Shown here piece after piece: positions 54,629 to 63,400 of a stretch of 64,000 nt of DNA (within the stretch, counting starts at the first letter, position 1; each line of letters starts with the position of its first letter). Both the position numbers and the translations under genes were made by a program. The notes under the pieces were generated by a model. The model was not told the origin of the DNA, did no database searches, and saw only the letters and a program-made list of their open reading frames with translations. Location of the stretch: the NCBI RefSeq assembly GCF_018333215.1, contig NZ_BORO01000009.1, positions 83,265 through 147,264 on the forward strand. Direction: 5' to 3'. The stretch is from Oceanobacillus sp. J11TS1. Lineage in GTDB: Bacteria > Bacillota > Bacilli > Bacillales > Amphibacillaceae.

Positions 54629-54775
54629 ATTTTAAGCGAGATACCTCCAATATTAAAAGCAATTATTACACGAACTGTTGGTTTTATCAGCAGTATCGGA
54701 ACGGGAATTCTTTTAGGCATCTTAGCCGGGTTATTGGATCTTCTCATTAATCTGTTGAGAGCAGCAAGACAATAA
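54629..54775 (+). CDS. Small membrane peptide with no canonical start
   Basis: The frame encodes a 48-residue, strongly hydrophobic peptide (ILSEIPPILKAIITRTVGF, then GTGILLGILAGLLDLLINLL, ending RAARQ). TAGGAGG (54621-54627) stands directly ahead, but the codons after it are ATT TTA AGC, not ATG, GTG or TTG. A TTG at 54581 opens the same frame without a ribosome site. GGAGG here is complementary to CCTCC at 54644-54648. Either ATT is used, the start is mutated, or the frame is fortuitous. Confidence 0.35.
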   Translation: MLSEIPPILKAIITRTVGFISSIGTGILLGILAGLLDLLINLLRAARQ

Positions 54776-54873
54776 TGAACCTTAAACCAAAATTTTTAAA
54801 AGAACCCTTTAAGCATAAATAAAAATTATCGGAAGTCCATCCATTCAGAGGATAAGGATCCAGACTCACTTGA

Positions 54874-54908
54874 AAAAGAATTCAGCTATTTATACTGAAT
54901 TCTTTTTT
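54874..54908 (+). terminator. Intrinsic terminator
   Basis: AAAAAGAATTCAG and CTGAATTCTTTTTT around a 10-base loop. Confidence 0.85.
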
Positions 54909-55089
54909 ATTGATTTTATGATTGTTGCATAAAAACGCCGACACAGGAACATATTACTCTATAAGAGCATGCTCCAGAATCGAATTACCTAATTATCATA
55001 ATTTGGGTTTGATTCTTTCTTTATGGGGTAATATGATTTTATATTTTAAATAACTCTCCTAAAACGGAGATTGGAAAGGATGGACTATC

Positions 55090-55746
55090 ATGAAAAAGAT
55101 TTTATTTCTAGGCATAACACTGCTTCTTTCCATTACTTTAGCAGCTTGTGGTGCAGGCAATGACAACAATGACAACAATAACAACGCAGGAAACGAACCA
55201 AACACAAGTGAGAATGCAAATGACAATAATGGAAATACAAAAACAGACAAGGATACAAACACCAATGACAATAATACCAAAACGGATGGCAACAATGATG
55301 TAGATCTTACAAGTGCATCCTTAACCATGGTAGATGCTATTAGCGCCTTCCAAGAAAAATTCCCAGATGCAAAGGTTTCCTCTATTCAGTTAGAGGAAGA
55401 AAAAGGAGAACTTGTCTATGATATCGATGGTTACGATGATTCGAAGGAATACTCCGCAGAAATTAATCAGTCTGGCGAAATTGTAGCTGAAGAAGAGGAA
55501 CAAAAGGACGCTAATGACCGCTACGAAGAACTCGTGCTAGCTGATTATATTACAGCAGAAGAAGCGTTATCTACAGCATCTGAAGCTCCCGAAGCAGATG
55601 GTATTACGCCTAGAAGCTGGTCATTAGAATTTGAAAATGACAGTCCGGTATATGAAGTAAACTTTGAAGATTCCGGTTCTGAGGAAGTAGATGTTTATAT
55701 CGATGCGGTGTCTGGGGAACAGCTGCATGTGGAAGTGGATGATTAA
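55090..55746 (+). CDS. PepSY-domain lipoprotein
   Basis: 218 aa. Signal peptide MKKILFLGITLLLSITLAAC with lipobox LAAC (Cys20), then a long Asn/Asp/Thr-rich linker (about 24-72). Two PepSY-like repeats follow (about 75-145: VDAISAFQEKFPDAKVSSIQ; 155-215: ITAEEALSTASEA). Extracellular, membrane-anchored. A truncated copy of the central part lies at 59427-59581, followed by the same terminator. Confidence 0.85.
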   Translation: MKKILFLGITLLLSITLAACGAGNDNNDNNNNAGNEPNTSENANDNNGNTKTDKDTNTNDNNTKTDGNNDVDLTSASLTMVDAISAFQEKFPDAKVSSIQLEEEKGELVYDIDGYDDSKEYSAEINQSGEIVAEEEEQKDANDRYEELVLADYITAEEALSTASEAPEADGITPRSWSLEFENDSPVYEVNFEDSGSEEVDVYIDAVSGEQLHVEVDD

Positions 55747-55755
55747 ATTTTAATG

Positions 55756-55794
55756 AAAGCAGGCTAAGCCAAGAGCTTGAGCCTGCTTTTTTTA
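55756..55794 (+). terminator. Terminator after the PepSY gene
   Basis: AAAGCAGGCT with AGCCTGCTTTTTTT around a partly paired loop. A near copy (GCAGGC ... GCCTGCTTTTT) follows the PepSY remnant near 59600-59630. Confidence 0.85.
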
Positions 55795-55807
55795 TGTTGT
55801 TTTTAGA

Positions 55808-56095
55808 CTAAGACCTTGAAGCGGATGATGAAGCAGCAAAAATAGTGGCATTAATTGAATCAATTGTTGTTTTAACAGCTTGGGAAACAGGCAGATTCTT
55901 ACTCAGCTGCTTAATTTGTTTTTCTGCTTGCTTTGCTTCTTTCCGGTCTGGAAATACGATACGAAGTAAGCTGCTGACATGAACTAATGATATTAATACA
56001 ACGATTCGTTCTTCTTCTTTTTCTAAGAGCTCTTGTTTTTTAATATTTTCCAAAACCATCCGGAAGCTTTTTTGCATCTGTCTAATAAAATCCAC
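55808..56095 (-). CDS. Unrecognised small charged protein
   Basis: 95 codons from GTG 56095 with no ribosome site. Sequence is helical and Lys/Glu-rich (RQMQKSFRMVLENIKKQELLEKEEER) with a central hydrophobic stretch (IVVLISLVHVSSLLRIVF) and a Ser-rich tail. It lies beside decayed ABC genes and may itself be a fragment. No family recognised. Confidence 0.4.
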   Translation of the reverse strand: MDFIRQMQKSFRMVLENIKKQELLEKEEERIVVLISLVHVSSLLRIVFPDRKEAKQAEKQIKQLSKNLPVSQAVKTTIDSINATIFAASSSASRS

Positions 56096-56745
56096 TTGAT
56101 TAAACGTGTACGTATAAGATAGGAAAATACATGCATGATCAATAGGATAATAAGAAAAGCTGTTCAGCCAATAAAAGCAGGTCCATTGCTCCTTTCAAGC
56201 TGTATGATAGTTTTTCCGCTACATTCAAAATACTTTACGCTGATAAATAAATTGACTGATCATCCATGAAATTAGATACAGACCAATAGAGATGCCCGCA
56301 CCGATAAGGTAAAGCGTTGTTGTTGATGTGCTAGAAAGAAATCTGTAATTACTGTCATATGTTCCATAAAGAAGCGGGAAGCAGGTTGAAACCCTAATGC
56401 TAAAACAATTACTGTGACAAAAACCACTATTCCAATATAAGCAGGCTTTATGATATAAAATAACGGAAACGCGAAAGCTGTAAAAACGAAGAATAACCCA
56501 GCCGCAATAGCTATATGCATCATTTCATAACCATAATCAGTGAGATATAGAATAACCCCGGTCAGCGCCATTGATATAACCATATATACAACGGCTCCAA
56601 TATATCTAGAAGCAACAATCTCCTTGCGTGTATAGGGCAAAGAATTAAGATCGATATAAAAGTACTATATAAATTGAATTTAAAAGGTTCTCCTAACCTA
56701 ATATGGGGTATAGAATAGAAAACCTATATTAGGAGGATGAGTATA

Positions 56746-57261
56746 ATGACAACTGAACAGGAAACTTTACGAGTCATGGAAGCAATGAAGCAAACTAGCG
56801 ACAGACGCATGTTTGAACGTTACCAAGTTATCCACCTCTATCTAAAAGGTTTTCAACAAAAAGATATTTCTGAGATTGTGCTTCGTTCCAAGAAGACGAT
56901 TTCTTCCTATATCAAAGCGTACAAACAAGGTGGACTAGACGGTCTTGAAAGAGGACTGCCAACGGGTGCGCCCAGAAAATTGACCGAGACGCAGGAACAT
57001 GAACTTGTGCAGGTCGTAGCTTATCAAACACCACATGATGTAGGATATGAGAACCATTATAACTGGACGCTTGCCATTATATCAGCATTTATTCAGCGTG
57101 AATGGAACCAAACCTATTCGCTTCGCGGCGTTTCCCTACTTCTTGAAGATCTTGGATTTAGTCACACAAGACCGACGTATACGCTGAAAAAGGCAGACAA
57201 AGCGAAACAGGAAGTGTTCAAGAACGAAACATTTCCAGCATTAAAAAAAACTGTTAAATGA
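56746..57261 (+). CDS. IS630 transposase, N-terminal frame
   Basis: 171 aa from ATG 56746, 9 bases after AGGAGG (ATG 56737 abuts it). Helix-turn-helix DNA-binding part: RYQVIHLYLKGFQQKDISEIVLRSKKTISSYIKAY. The second HTH_29/32-like block includes LTETQEHELVQVVAYQTPHDVGY. It ends just after an A8 run (57243-57250); the catalytic half continues in a +1-shifted frame. Confidence 0.85.
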   Translation: MTTEQETLRVMEAMKQTSDRRMFERYQVIHLYLKGFQQKDISEIVLRSKKTISSYIKAYKQGGLDGLERGLPTGAPRKLTETQEHELVQVVAYQTPHDVGYENHYNWTLAIISAFIQREWNQTYSLRGVSLLLEDLGFSHTRPTYTLKKADKAKQEVFKNETFPALKKTVK

Positions 57262-57784
57262 AGAAATAAATCATATCCTGTTTGAAGACGAGTCCATGAT
57301 TAGAGATTATCAGGCGATTCAGTGTTCATGGTTTCTAAAAGGAAAACAAAGAACCGTCCCAACATATGGCCGTCATCAGGGTGCCAAACTCCTCGGTACA
57401 TTGAATTACGAGACAGGTGAAGTCTTTGTAGTCGAAACAGAAAACTATGATGCGGCAGTCTTCCTTGAGTTCTCAAAACAAGTCTTTTGGAAGTATCCCT
57501 CTGGAAAGATTGTCATGATTCTAGATAACGCAAGAATTCATCATGCCAAACTGATTCAGCCTTTCCTGGAAGAGAATCGTCATCGACTTGAACTGGTATT
57601 CCTTCCTCCTTACAGCCCAGAATTGAACCTTGTAGAAGGCCTCTGGAAATGGTTGAAAGAAACCATTATTAATAATGTCTTTTACTCCAAGGTACAAGAA
57701 ATTAAAATCAACGTTCGAAAATTCATTGCAGACATCAATACAGATACCGCTAATATTATCAATCGACTGTGTGTTCAGATGTAA
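57251..57784 (+). CDS. IS630 transposase, C-terminal DDE frame
   Basis: From the A8 run the shifted frame reads LLNEEINHILFEDESMIRD and on to the stop at 57784. The DDE triad is intact: first Asp in FEDES, second in MILDNARIHHA, Glu in NLVEGLWKWLK. An independent start would be ATG 57296, which would lose the first Asp. So a frameshift or polymerase slippage at A8 is needed for an active enzyme, unless the shift is a mutation. Confidence 0.82.
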   Translation: MLNEEINHILFEDESMIRDYQAIQCSWFLKGKQRTVPTYGRHQGAKLLGTLNYETGEVFVVETENYDAAVFLEFSKQVFWKYPSGKIVMILDNARIHHAKLIQPFLEENRHRLELVFLPPYSPELNLVEGLWKWLKETIINNVFYSKVQEIKINVRKFIADINTDTANIINRLCVQM

Positions 57785-57922
57785 ATATTAAATTCAATTT
57801 ATATAGCTACTAGAAAAATAAAAACCAGACTAATATCTCTTGCAAAGAAAACAAGGGAAATAATAAGTGGAACAAATAGGAGAATCTGTGTTTCTTGGAT
57901 AGTTAAATCTTTTTTTATCAAA

Positions 57923-58290
57923 TTAAACATTTTGGTGTTTCGTTCCTTTCGCATAAAACATAATATCCTCTAAAGTAGCTTCCTCAATCACAACACGGTT
58001 CCCCAACAAAGCTTTTACTTCAGCCACATCATTTGTTAAAGCCTGGAATCCATAAGAAGAACACTCTGTCTTTATAAACGATTTTTCTGTATCCAGATTA
58101 AGTAAATCAATACTTCCTTTCACTAAAGCCTAACGATCTTGTACATCTTGCATCGAGTCATTGAAAAGAATTTTCCCCTTTTGAATAAACGTAATATAAT
58201 CTGCAATCCGCTCTAAATCACTAGTAATATGCGTGGAAAAGAATAACGTTCTTCTTCCATCCCCCATAATAATGTCCTGCAGGATAAGTA
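57923..58290 (-). pseudogene. ABC ATPase pseudogene, C-terminal third only
   Basis: Homologous to the ATPases at 60256 and 62527. It begins about at ILQDIIMGDGRRTLFFSTHITSDL, has an in-frame TAG where the intact copies read RYALVKGS, and ends EATLEDIMFYAKG. Everything before the D-loop/His switch is gone; the left neighbour at 58290 is a fragment of an unrelated small membrane protein. It overlaps the start of the broken permease gene as in the intact pair. Confidence 0.85.
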
Positions 58291-58545
58291 AAAGTATGAT
58301 GGGTCAATCACTTTTGAAAATACTTGAAAAAGCACGAAAATTGTCTGCCCTGCAATGTCAACAATGCTAATAAAAGTAAAGAAATTAAAAAAGTCAGATG
58401 TGCACAAGTTGAAAAAATCGGTGAGTAAACTTGTCTCCATCATGCGATCCCAAATCCGCATCATTAACGAGTTATCATCACGTAAATTCGGCTCTCACAG
58501 TCCATTCTATCAAAGATGATAAATAGGATTTCTCTTTTCATTATT
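58290..58545 (-). pseudogene. Fragment of the 96-aa membrane protein family
   Basis: Reads MKREILFIIFDRMDC, shifts frame, then EPNLRDDNSLMM ... FFNFFTFISIV. Compare EPNIRDGNLINH ... FFNFVTFIFLI in the protein at 61286-61576. The ATPase remnant is fused to its end, marking a deletion joint. Confidence 0.65.
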
Positions 58546-58596
58546 TACCTCAACTCCTTACTCTTTTATTCCATATGATTCTTTTAGTAACCTAAG

Positions 58597-58883
58597 TTAA
58601 GCTGTCCGTTGAATTGCCCGATAAATAATTGATATTATTGAGACGATAATCATGAGAACTAAGACCAAATTAAATATTCAAATACCATAAATTGCAAAAG
58701 CATTTGTAAAAAAATCTCGAAGGAAAAACCAAAAATCCCCAAATTCCCCTACCCTCCTGAATTTGGAAAGTCCCATCCAGATAAATCAGCGAGAATAAAT
58801 AAAAGATTTACTAATACTATCATTAAAATATCCTTTATAATATCTGTGATAACAGACCCTTTCTTATTACTCATTATGGTCAT
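58597..58883 (-). pseudogene. Second broken copy of the 96-aa membrane protein family
   Basis: From ATG 58883: MTIMSNKKGSVITDIIKDIL ... ILADLSGWDFPNSGG, then a stop. The C-terminal part continues in another frame (FFLRDFFTNAFAIYGI, stop, IFNLVLVLMIIVSIISIIYR) to 58597. The layout fits the intact protein at 61286 with at least one frameshift and one nonsense change. Confidence 0.6.
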
Positions 58884-58887
58884 ATGC

Positions 58888-59193
58888 TTAAAATTCTTTC
58901 CGATTATATATAGTTATTGAAAAAATAAAAGATGTAACAAATATGGTTATCCCTATAAGTAACGTACCAGCGACTAATAAAACAGATGTATCTATATTTC
59001 CAAAAACGGAAAGCAATGTCTGTTCATAGATAAGGTAATTTAATAGTTTTTCTATACCAAAACTTGAGACAAGTACTATTCCAGTAGCGGCAATTAAAAT
59101 ACCATCCGATTTTTCAGAGCCTAGAAGATATAGTAATGGATAAACAATAGAACCCATCGTTAAAATGAGACAAGAAGCCATAGCAATTTGCAT
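58888..59193 (-). pseudogene. C-terminal remnant of an ABC-2 permease
   Basis: 101 codons (MQIAMASCLILTMGSIVYPLLYLLG ... ITIFVTSFIFSITIYNRKEF). It aligns by pattern with the last half of the permease at 59643 (IAVGLFFVFSALSFPLFYIL ... SWIFSRTIYLRKDF). No N-terminal half or ribosome site. Its neighbour upstream is a further unidentified membrane-like stretch ending near 59227. Confidence 0.65.
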
Positions 59194-59426
59194 CCATATT
59201 GCCTCAAGAGATGTATTCTTTATACACTAAAGATACCGACCACTACTAAAATACCAAAACAAACAAATGCTGCTGCAAACCGTTTTTTCCAGCAGCTCTC
59301 GCAGAAAAATACTGGCTGAAGACATCGTTCCTGTTTTGCAAGGGAAAACAGCGGATGAAATGAAGGAATATTTGATTAAAAACTATCCTTCTCACTTTCA
59401 ATAAAAGAAAACTTCAGCCAATTGGC
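59194..59426. other. Junction region of unidentified fragments
   Basis: On the plus strand a 45-codon frame (59267-59404) ends in ILAEDIVPVLQGKTADEMKEYLIKNYPSHFQ, which reads like the tail of a real protein. On the minus strand KKRFAAAFVCFGILVVVGIFSV ends at 59226. They overlap, so at most one is coding. I recognise neither. Confidence 0.3.
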
Positions 59427-59581
59427 TAAAGTTTAAAGAGGAACTTATCTATGAAATAGATGGTTATGGTGATGCCATGAAATATTCCGCTGATATCAAT
59501 CAGCCTGGTGAAGTTGTAGCTCAGAAGAAAGAACAAAAATATACAGATGACTGTTATGATGATTTGGTATTAAATGATTAA
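59427..59581 (+). pseudogene. PepSY lipoprotein remnant
   Basis: EELIYEIDGYGDAMKYSADINQPGEVV ... DDLVLND matches GELVYDIDGYDDSKEYSAEINQSGEIV ... EELVLADY in the lipoprotein at 55090. Signal peptide, linker and second repeat are missing. The terminator that follows is also a copy of that at 55756. Confidence 0.85.
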
Positions 59582-59642
59582 CAATTTTAAACAAAGCAGG
59601 CCTTAGCCTTCTGGTAAGCCTGCTTTTTAATGGTGTAATTTT

Positions 59643-60254
59643 TTAAAAGTCTTTCCGTAGATAAATAGTTCGGCTAAAAATCCAGGAAAGGAGATAAAGC
59701 CCAATAGCAATTGTTGCACCGCTGAGATAGAGTGTAAATGCTGATAAGTTTGTTAAGAAATTCGTTATCGTCGTTAGATTTTCAGCTAAGAATTGTACAA
59801 TAGGAGGCAGAACCACAGCTAAAACGATAAAACTTACAAAAACTGCTAATCCTATATATCCAGGTTTTAATATATAAAATAGCGGAAAAGATAAAGCAGA
59901 AAATACAAAGAACAACCCAACAGCTATCACTATATCTCTAATTGTATAGCCATAATTACACAAATATAAAATAATACCAGCTACACCAATCGATAAAATC
60001 ATATATGCAATTGCTCCAATATATCTTGCAGCTACAATTTCTTGTCGAGTATATGGTAAGGAATTAAGTAGAATATTTGTTTCTGCCTGCTCATCATATA
60101 TATATGCATTTATTGGTATAAAAATACTAGCCAAAAGAAAAATAAAAGCTGGACTAAGATGTGTGGCAAAAACCGCAAAGAAAACAATAAACGGAATAAA
60201 TAGGAGTAGCTGTACTTTTAATATAATTAAATCTTTTTTTATCAGGTTAAACAT
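59643..60254 (-). CDS. ABC-2 type permease of the GntR/ABC cassette
   Basis: 203 aa, six hydrophobic segments. Start MFNLIKKDLIILKVQLLL; loop YDEQAETNILLNSLPYTRQEIVAARYIG is typical of this ABC-2 group; ends SWIFSRTIYLRKDF. It directly follows the ATPase gene at 60256 and is the only intact permease among four copies in the 55-63.8 kb region. Confidence 0.86.
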   Translation of the reverse strand: MFNLIKKDLIILKVQLLLFIPFIVFFAVFATHLSPAFIFLLASIFIPINAYIYDEQAETNILLNSLPYTRQEIVAARYIGAIAYMILSIGVAGIILYLCNYGYTIRDIVIAVGLFFVFSALSFPLFYILKPGYIGLAVFVSFIVLAVVLPPIVQFLAENLTTITNFLTNLSAFTLYLSGATIAIGLYLLSWIFSRTIYLRKDF

Positions 60255-60255
60255 A

Positions 60256-61116
60256 TTAATGACTCGCTCCTTTCACATAAAACATAATATCCTCTAGGGA
60301 AGCTTCGTCAATAACAACACTATCCCCAAATAACTCCTTCACTTTATCTATATCATCAGTTAGAGCTTGAAAACCAGTAGAAGAGTGCTCAACCTTTATA
60401 AAGCTTTTTTCTGTATCACGATTGATTAAATCTTTACTTCCCTTGACTAAAGCATAACGTTCCTGAACTTCATAAATCGGATCGTTAAAAAGAACTTTCC
60501 CTTTTTGAATGAAAGCAATATAATCTGCAATCCGATTTAAATCACTTGTAATATGTGTGGAGAAGAAAAGGGTGCGTTTGCCCTCCTCCATAATTTCTTG
60601 TAAAATATCTAAAAGCTCTCTACGAAAAACTGGATCTAACCCTGCTGTTGGCTCATCCATTAAGATTAACTCTGCATCATGGGATAGAGCTATTGCTAAG
60701 GATGCTTTCATCTGCATCCCTTTCGAAAAGGTTTTAATAGCTTTATTTAATGGTAGTTCAAATTTCTCTATAAATTCATAAAATTGTTTGTTACTCCAAT
60801 TTTTATAAGCAGGCGCAATAATCCGGCGAACATCCTTTAAGTTTAGCCCTTCATAGAATACGTTACTATCATAGACAAAGCCTAAACGCTCTTTTATCTT
60901 TTTTTCATGTTTGGCATAATCAAGACCAAACACTTTGATTTTCCCTGCATCAGCTCTTAAAAGATTCATCATTAACTTCATTGTTGTTGATTTCCCTGCC
61001 CCATTAGCTCCAATAAATCCAGTTACATATCCTTGCTTTATCTGTAAATTAATATTCTCTACAGAGAAATCTTTGAAACGCTTTGATACGCCTTTGAATT
61101 CTAATACATTTTCCAT
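60256..61116 (-). CDS. ABC ATPase of the GntR/ABC cassette, copy 1
   Basis: 286 aa. Walker A GANGAGKST, signature FSKGMQMKASLAIAL, Walker B LILMDEPTAGLDPVF, switch His in STHITSDLNRI. The C-terminal extension ends SLEDIMFYVKGASH. It works with the permease downstream. It is highly similar to the ATPase at 62527 (for example the KTFSKGMQMKASLAIALSHD block), so a recent duplication. Confidence 0.9.
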   Translation of the reverse strand: MENVLEFKGVSKRFKDFSVENINLQIKQGYVTGFIGANGAGKSTTMKLMMNLLRADAGKIKVFGLDYAKHEKKIKERLGFVYDSNVFYEGLNLKDVRRIIAPAYKNWSNKQFYEFIEKFELPLNKAIKTFSKGMQMKASLAIALSHDAELILMDEPTAGLDPVFRRELLDILQEIMEEGKRTLFFSTHITSDLNRIADYIAFIQKGKVLFNDPIYEVQERYALVKGSKDLINRDTEKSFIKVEHSSTGFQALTDDIDKVKELFGDSVVIDEASLEDIMFYVKGASH

Positions 61117-61285
61117 ATTTATCGCTCCTCACACAAAATTTTCAACAATATCTATCCGCTTCACTGTTACTTATCGCACTGACTCTTTAGAAATGTTTGA
61201 GATAGGAATTTATCTATTGATGCCGAAATTTGTTTTAAATTATATAGCAGCTTCCTTGGCTATATAATTTTTTATTACGTTTTCG

Positions 61286-61576
61286 TCAACTTCTTTTAAA
61301 AAGGATCAACAGAAAGCTTGTTAAAAAATACAAAATAATAGCAATTAAAAATATAAATGTTACAAAGTTAAAAAATGGATAGCTATAAAAATGGAAGTAT
61401 TCCGTAAATAATTTTACGCTCAAGATATGATTTATTAGATTCCCATCTCGAATATTCGGTTCCCAACCAGTTCCGTCAAGAAATATAAAAATAAATTGAA
61501 CAAGGACAAAAATCCCTAAAATAATTAACAACGATTTAAATTTCCCCCTTTTTTGGGCGCCCACTTTACCTTCCAT
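61286..61576 (-). CDS. Small two-span membrane protein
   Basis: 96 aa, two to three hydrophobic segments (SLLIILGIFVLVQFIFIFL; FFNFVTFIFLIAIILYFL) around a short external loop GTGWEPNIRDGN. GGGAG lies 11 bases before ATG 61576. First gene of the cassette, ahead of the ATPase and permease. Two decayed relatives occur at 58290 and 58597. Possible accessory subunit; family not recognised. Confidence 0.7.
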   Translation of the reverse strand: MEGKVGAQKRGKFKSLLIILGIFVLVQFIFIFLDGTGWEPNIRDGNLINHILSVKLFTEYFHFYSYPFFNFVTFIFLIAIILYFLTSFLLILFKRS

Positions 61577-61623
61577 TAAAATTATCTCTCCCTTTTCAAT
61601 TCAATTTATTTTCCACACACCTA

Positions 61624-61655
61624 TTGTATATAATAAATATTAACACTATATACAA
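61624..61655 (-). promoter_or_regulatory. Promoter and GntR-type inverted repeat
   Basis: TTGTATA (61624-61630) and TATACAA (61649-61655) form an inverted repeat. On the minus strand TTGTAT, a 17-base spacer and TATATA make a promoter in the same place, 48 bases before the 96-aa gene. Half-sites match those at 63794-63812. Confidence 0.65.
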
Positions 61656-62186
61656 TATTAAAACATTTTTTTCTACTTTTTTCAACCGTTTCATTATAAT
61701 TTTCTTTATAAAACAAAAAAGAAAGAGCTTGACTTAATTGTTTTAAGTTCTCTCCAATTTATTTAAAGTCCGTTTTCAAAAAGTTTGGTAAAAAGAACCC
61801 AGTCGGATAAAGTCTCAGGCACCCTAAGGCTGCGATTACTGGTCCCACCGGAAACATTTGTTACAACGACAACACTAGTACGTCGAAAGTTCAAGGCTGC
61901 GCAGCTTAGAACAGCGCTTTTGATGGGGTGAGTAATCGCCCCATCGCCCCCCCAAGGGTTTAGCACACAGAAAAAGTGATCTTCTTTTTCTTCAAGGAAT
62001 GGAGCGTTTGCTTTTAAATACGTGAGTAGCAGAAAACCATCAGACGCACTTTCACATGCTCTGATGGCTTCTACTTTGTCCACACGACTGAACGTTCTTA
62101 ATAGAAATCCCTCGCCATGTCACTTTTATTGGACTTTTTGAGCACCTTCTTAAAGATGATACTCTTTCGGCGGTATCTTTACTTTT
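61656..62186. repeat. Intergenic region with degenerate dispersed element, copy 4
   Basis: TGCGATTACTGGTCCCACC (61831-61849) and GATGGGGTGAGTAATCGCCCC (61922-61942) are opposed, degenerate copies of the GATTACTCGTCCC element. Between them, GTTCAAGGCTGCGCAGC and TTAGAAC form a 24-base inverted repeat (61889-61912). CCATCAGACG...CTGATGG forms another stem near 62037. I see no real gene here; a frame at 61763-62083 is chance. Confidence 0.55.
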
Positions 62187-62534
62187 TCAAAAGACTTTGT
62201 ACCTGTAAACAAAAAGGCCAAACAACCAAGTAGTTAGATATAATGAAATAATAATGCCTCCACTGCTGAGGTCAGCATGCTTGTAAAGAAAGTGGTAATC
62301 AATATTAAATACTCTACTGAGAACCACAATAACTGGTCGACTGATAAGTCCAGATAGACGCATTCCTAACGTAACTGCTGTTCCTATATAACTAGATTTT
62401 AATATGTAATCTAACGGAAAAACAAAAAATGACGGTAGATGTGAATCCACTCCAATCAAGAAAATGATTGAAGGTATAAATAAAAGTAGCTGTACTTTTT
62501 ATATCATTAAACCTTTCTTTATTAAATTAATCAT
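62187..62534 (-). pseudogene. ABC-2 permease pseudogene with internal deletion
   Basis: From ATG 62534: MINLIKKGLMI, stop, KVQLLLFIPSIIFLIG, then a jump to SFFVFPLDYILKSSYIGTAV and a normal C-terminus (TTWLFGLFVYRYKVF). The nonsense codon and loss of about half of the helices, compared with 59643-60254, make it non-functional. Its ATPase partner at 62527 is intact and overlaps it by a few bases. Confidence 0.82.
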
Positions 62535-63396
62535 GTTGACTATGCGCCCCTTTCACATAAAACATAATTTCCTCTAGTGACGCTTCTTCCATAACAACAT
62601 GATCACCAAATAGCTCTTTTACTTCTTCCACATTATTTGTTAATGCTTGAAACCCAGTTGAAGAGCGTTCTATTTTTATAAAGCTTTCTTCTGTATCTCG
62701 ATCAAGTAGATTTGTACTCCCTTTCACTATTGCATAGCGTTCTTTTAATTCATAAATTGGTTTATTGAATAGGACTTCTCCTTTCTCAATCAATACAATA
62801 TAATCTGCAATACGGTCTAAATCACTTGTAATATGTGTAGAAAAAAAGATTGTTCTTCTTTCATCTACCATCACTTCTTGAAAAATGTCTAATAGCTCTC
62901 TACGAAAAGCTGGATCCAGCCCTGCTGTCGGCTCATCCATAATAATTAACTCTGCATCATGAGATAAGGCAATCGCTAAGGAAGCTTTCATCTGCATCCC
63001 TTTCGAAAATTTTTTAATTGGTTTATTTAAGGGTAATTCAAATTTATCAACATAGGCTTTAAATTGCTTATTATTCCAGCATTTATAAGCTGGTGCAACA
63101 ATTCTGCTTATATCCTTTAGGCTCAGTGCTTCATAAAATACATTACGATCGTAAACAAAGCCGATGCGCTCTTTTATTTCTTTCGCATGACTAAAGTAAT
63201 CCATTCCAAATACTTTTACTTCTCCTTTATCCGCTTGTAAAAGATTCATCATTAGTTTAATTATTGTCGATTTTCCGGCTCCATTAGCCCCGATAAATCC
63301 CGTTATATATCCTCGCTTTATCTGTAAATCGAGATTTTCTATAGAGAATTCTTTGAATTTTTTTGAAATACCTCGGAACTCTATCACATTTTCCAT
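62527..63396 (-). CDS. ABC ATPase of the GntR/ABC cassette, copy 2
   Basis: 289 aa, paralogue of 60256-61116. GANGAGKST, FSKGMQMKASLAIAL, MDEPTAGLDPAF, STHITSDLDRI all intact. Its own permease is broken, so if expressed it may work with the permease at 59643 or be decaying. It follows the GntR gene by four bases. Confidence 0.9.
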   Translation of the reverse strand: MENVIEFRGISKKFKEFSIENLDLQIKRGYITGFIGANGAGKSTIIKLMMNLLQADKGEVKVFGMDYFSHAKEIKERIGFVYDRNVFYEALSLKDISRIVAPAYKCWNNKQFKAYVDKFELPLNKPIKKFSKGMQMKASLAIALSHDAELIIMDEPTAGLDPAFRRELLDIFQEVMVDERRTIFFSTHITSDLDRIADYIVLIEKGEVLFNKPIYELKERYAIVKGSTNLLDRDTEESFIKIERSSTGFQALTNNVEEVKELFGDHVVMEEASLEEIMFYVKGAHSQHD

Positions 63397-63400
63397 TCCA

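Larger units (their letters stand above)
54573..55089. other. Region with a small hydrophobic frame and a terminator
   Basis: Holds a 48-codon frame (54629-54775) after a strong AGGAGG, then nothing clear until the terminator AAAAAGAATTCAG with CTGAATTCTTTTTT (54874-54908). Confidence 0.5.
56668..57803 (+). mobile_element. IS630-family insertion sequence
   Basis: 1136 bases. Terminal inverted repeats TATAAATTGAATTTAA (56668-56683) and its complement (57788-57803) are perfect over 16 bases. They are flanked by TA on both sides (56666-56667, 57804-57805), the target duplication used by the IS630/Tc1 group. It carries two transposase frames and interrupts an ABC permease gene. Confidence 0.92.
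56224..57930 (-). pseudogene. ABC-2 permease pseudogene split by an IS630 element
   Basis: Homologue of the intact permease at 59643-60254. The N-terminal part (MFNLIKKDL ... LVFIFLV) runs from 57930 to the IS at 57806. It resumes at 56665 and lacks the stretch matching INAYIYDEQAETNIL, restarting as LNSLPYTRKEIVASRYIG in another frame. A second frameshift near 56333 separates HMTVITDF from the C-terminal STTTLYLIGAGISIGLYLISW, ending at 56224. Three lesions show long decay, and the IS may be the latest or not. Confidence 0.85.

Noticed and set aside
61763-62083. 106-codon minus-strand frame
   Set aside because: It crosses the degenerate dispersed element and two hairpins, and has no ribosome site or recognisable domain.
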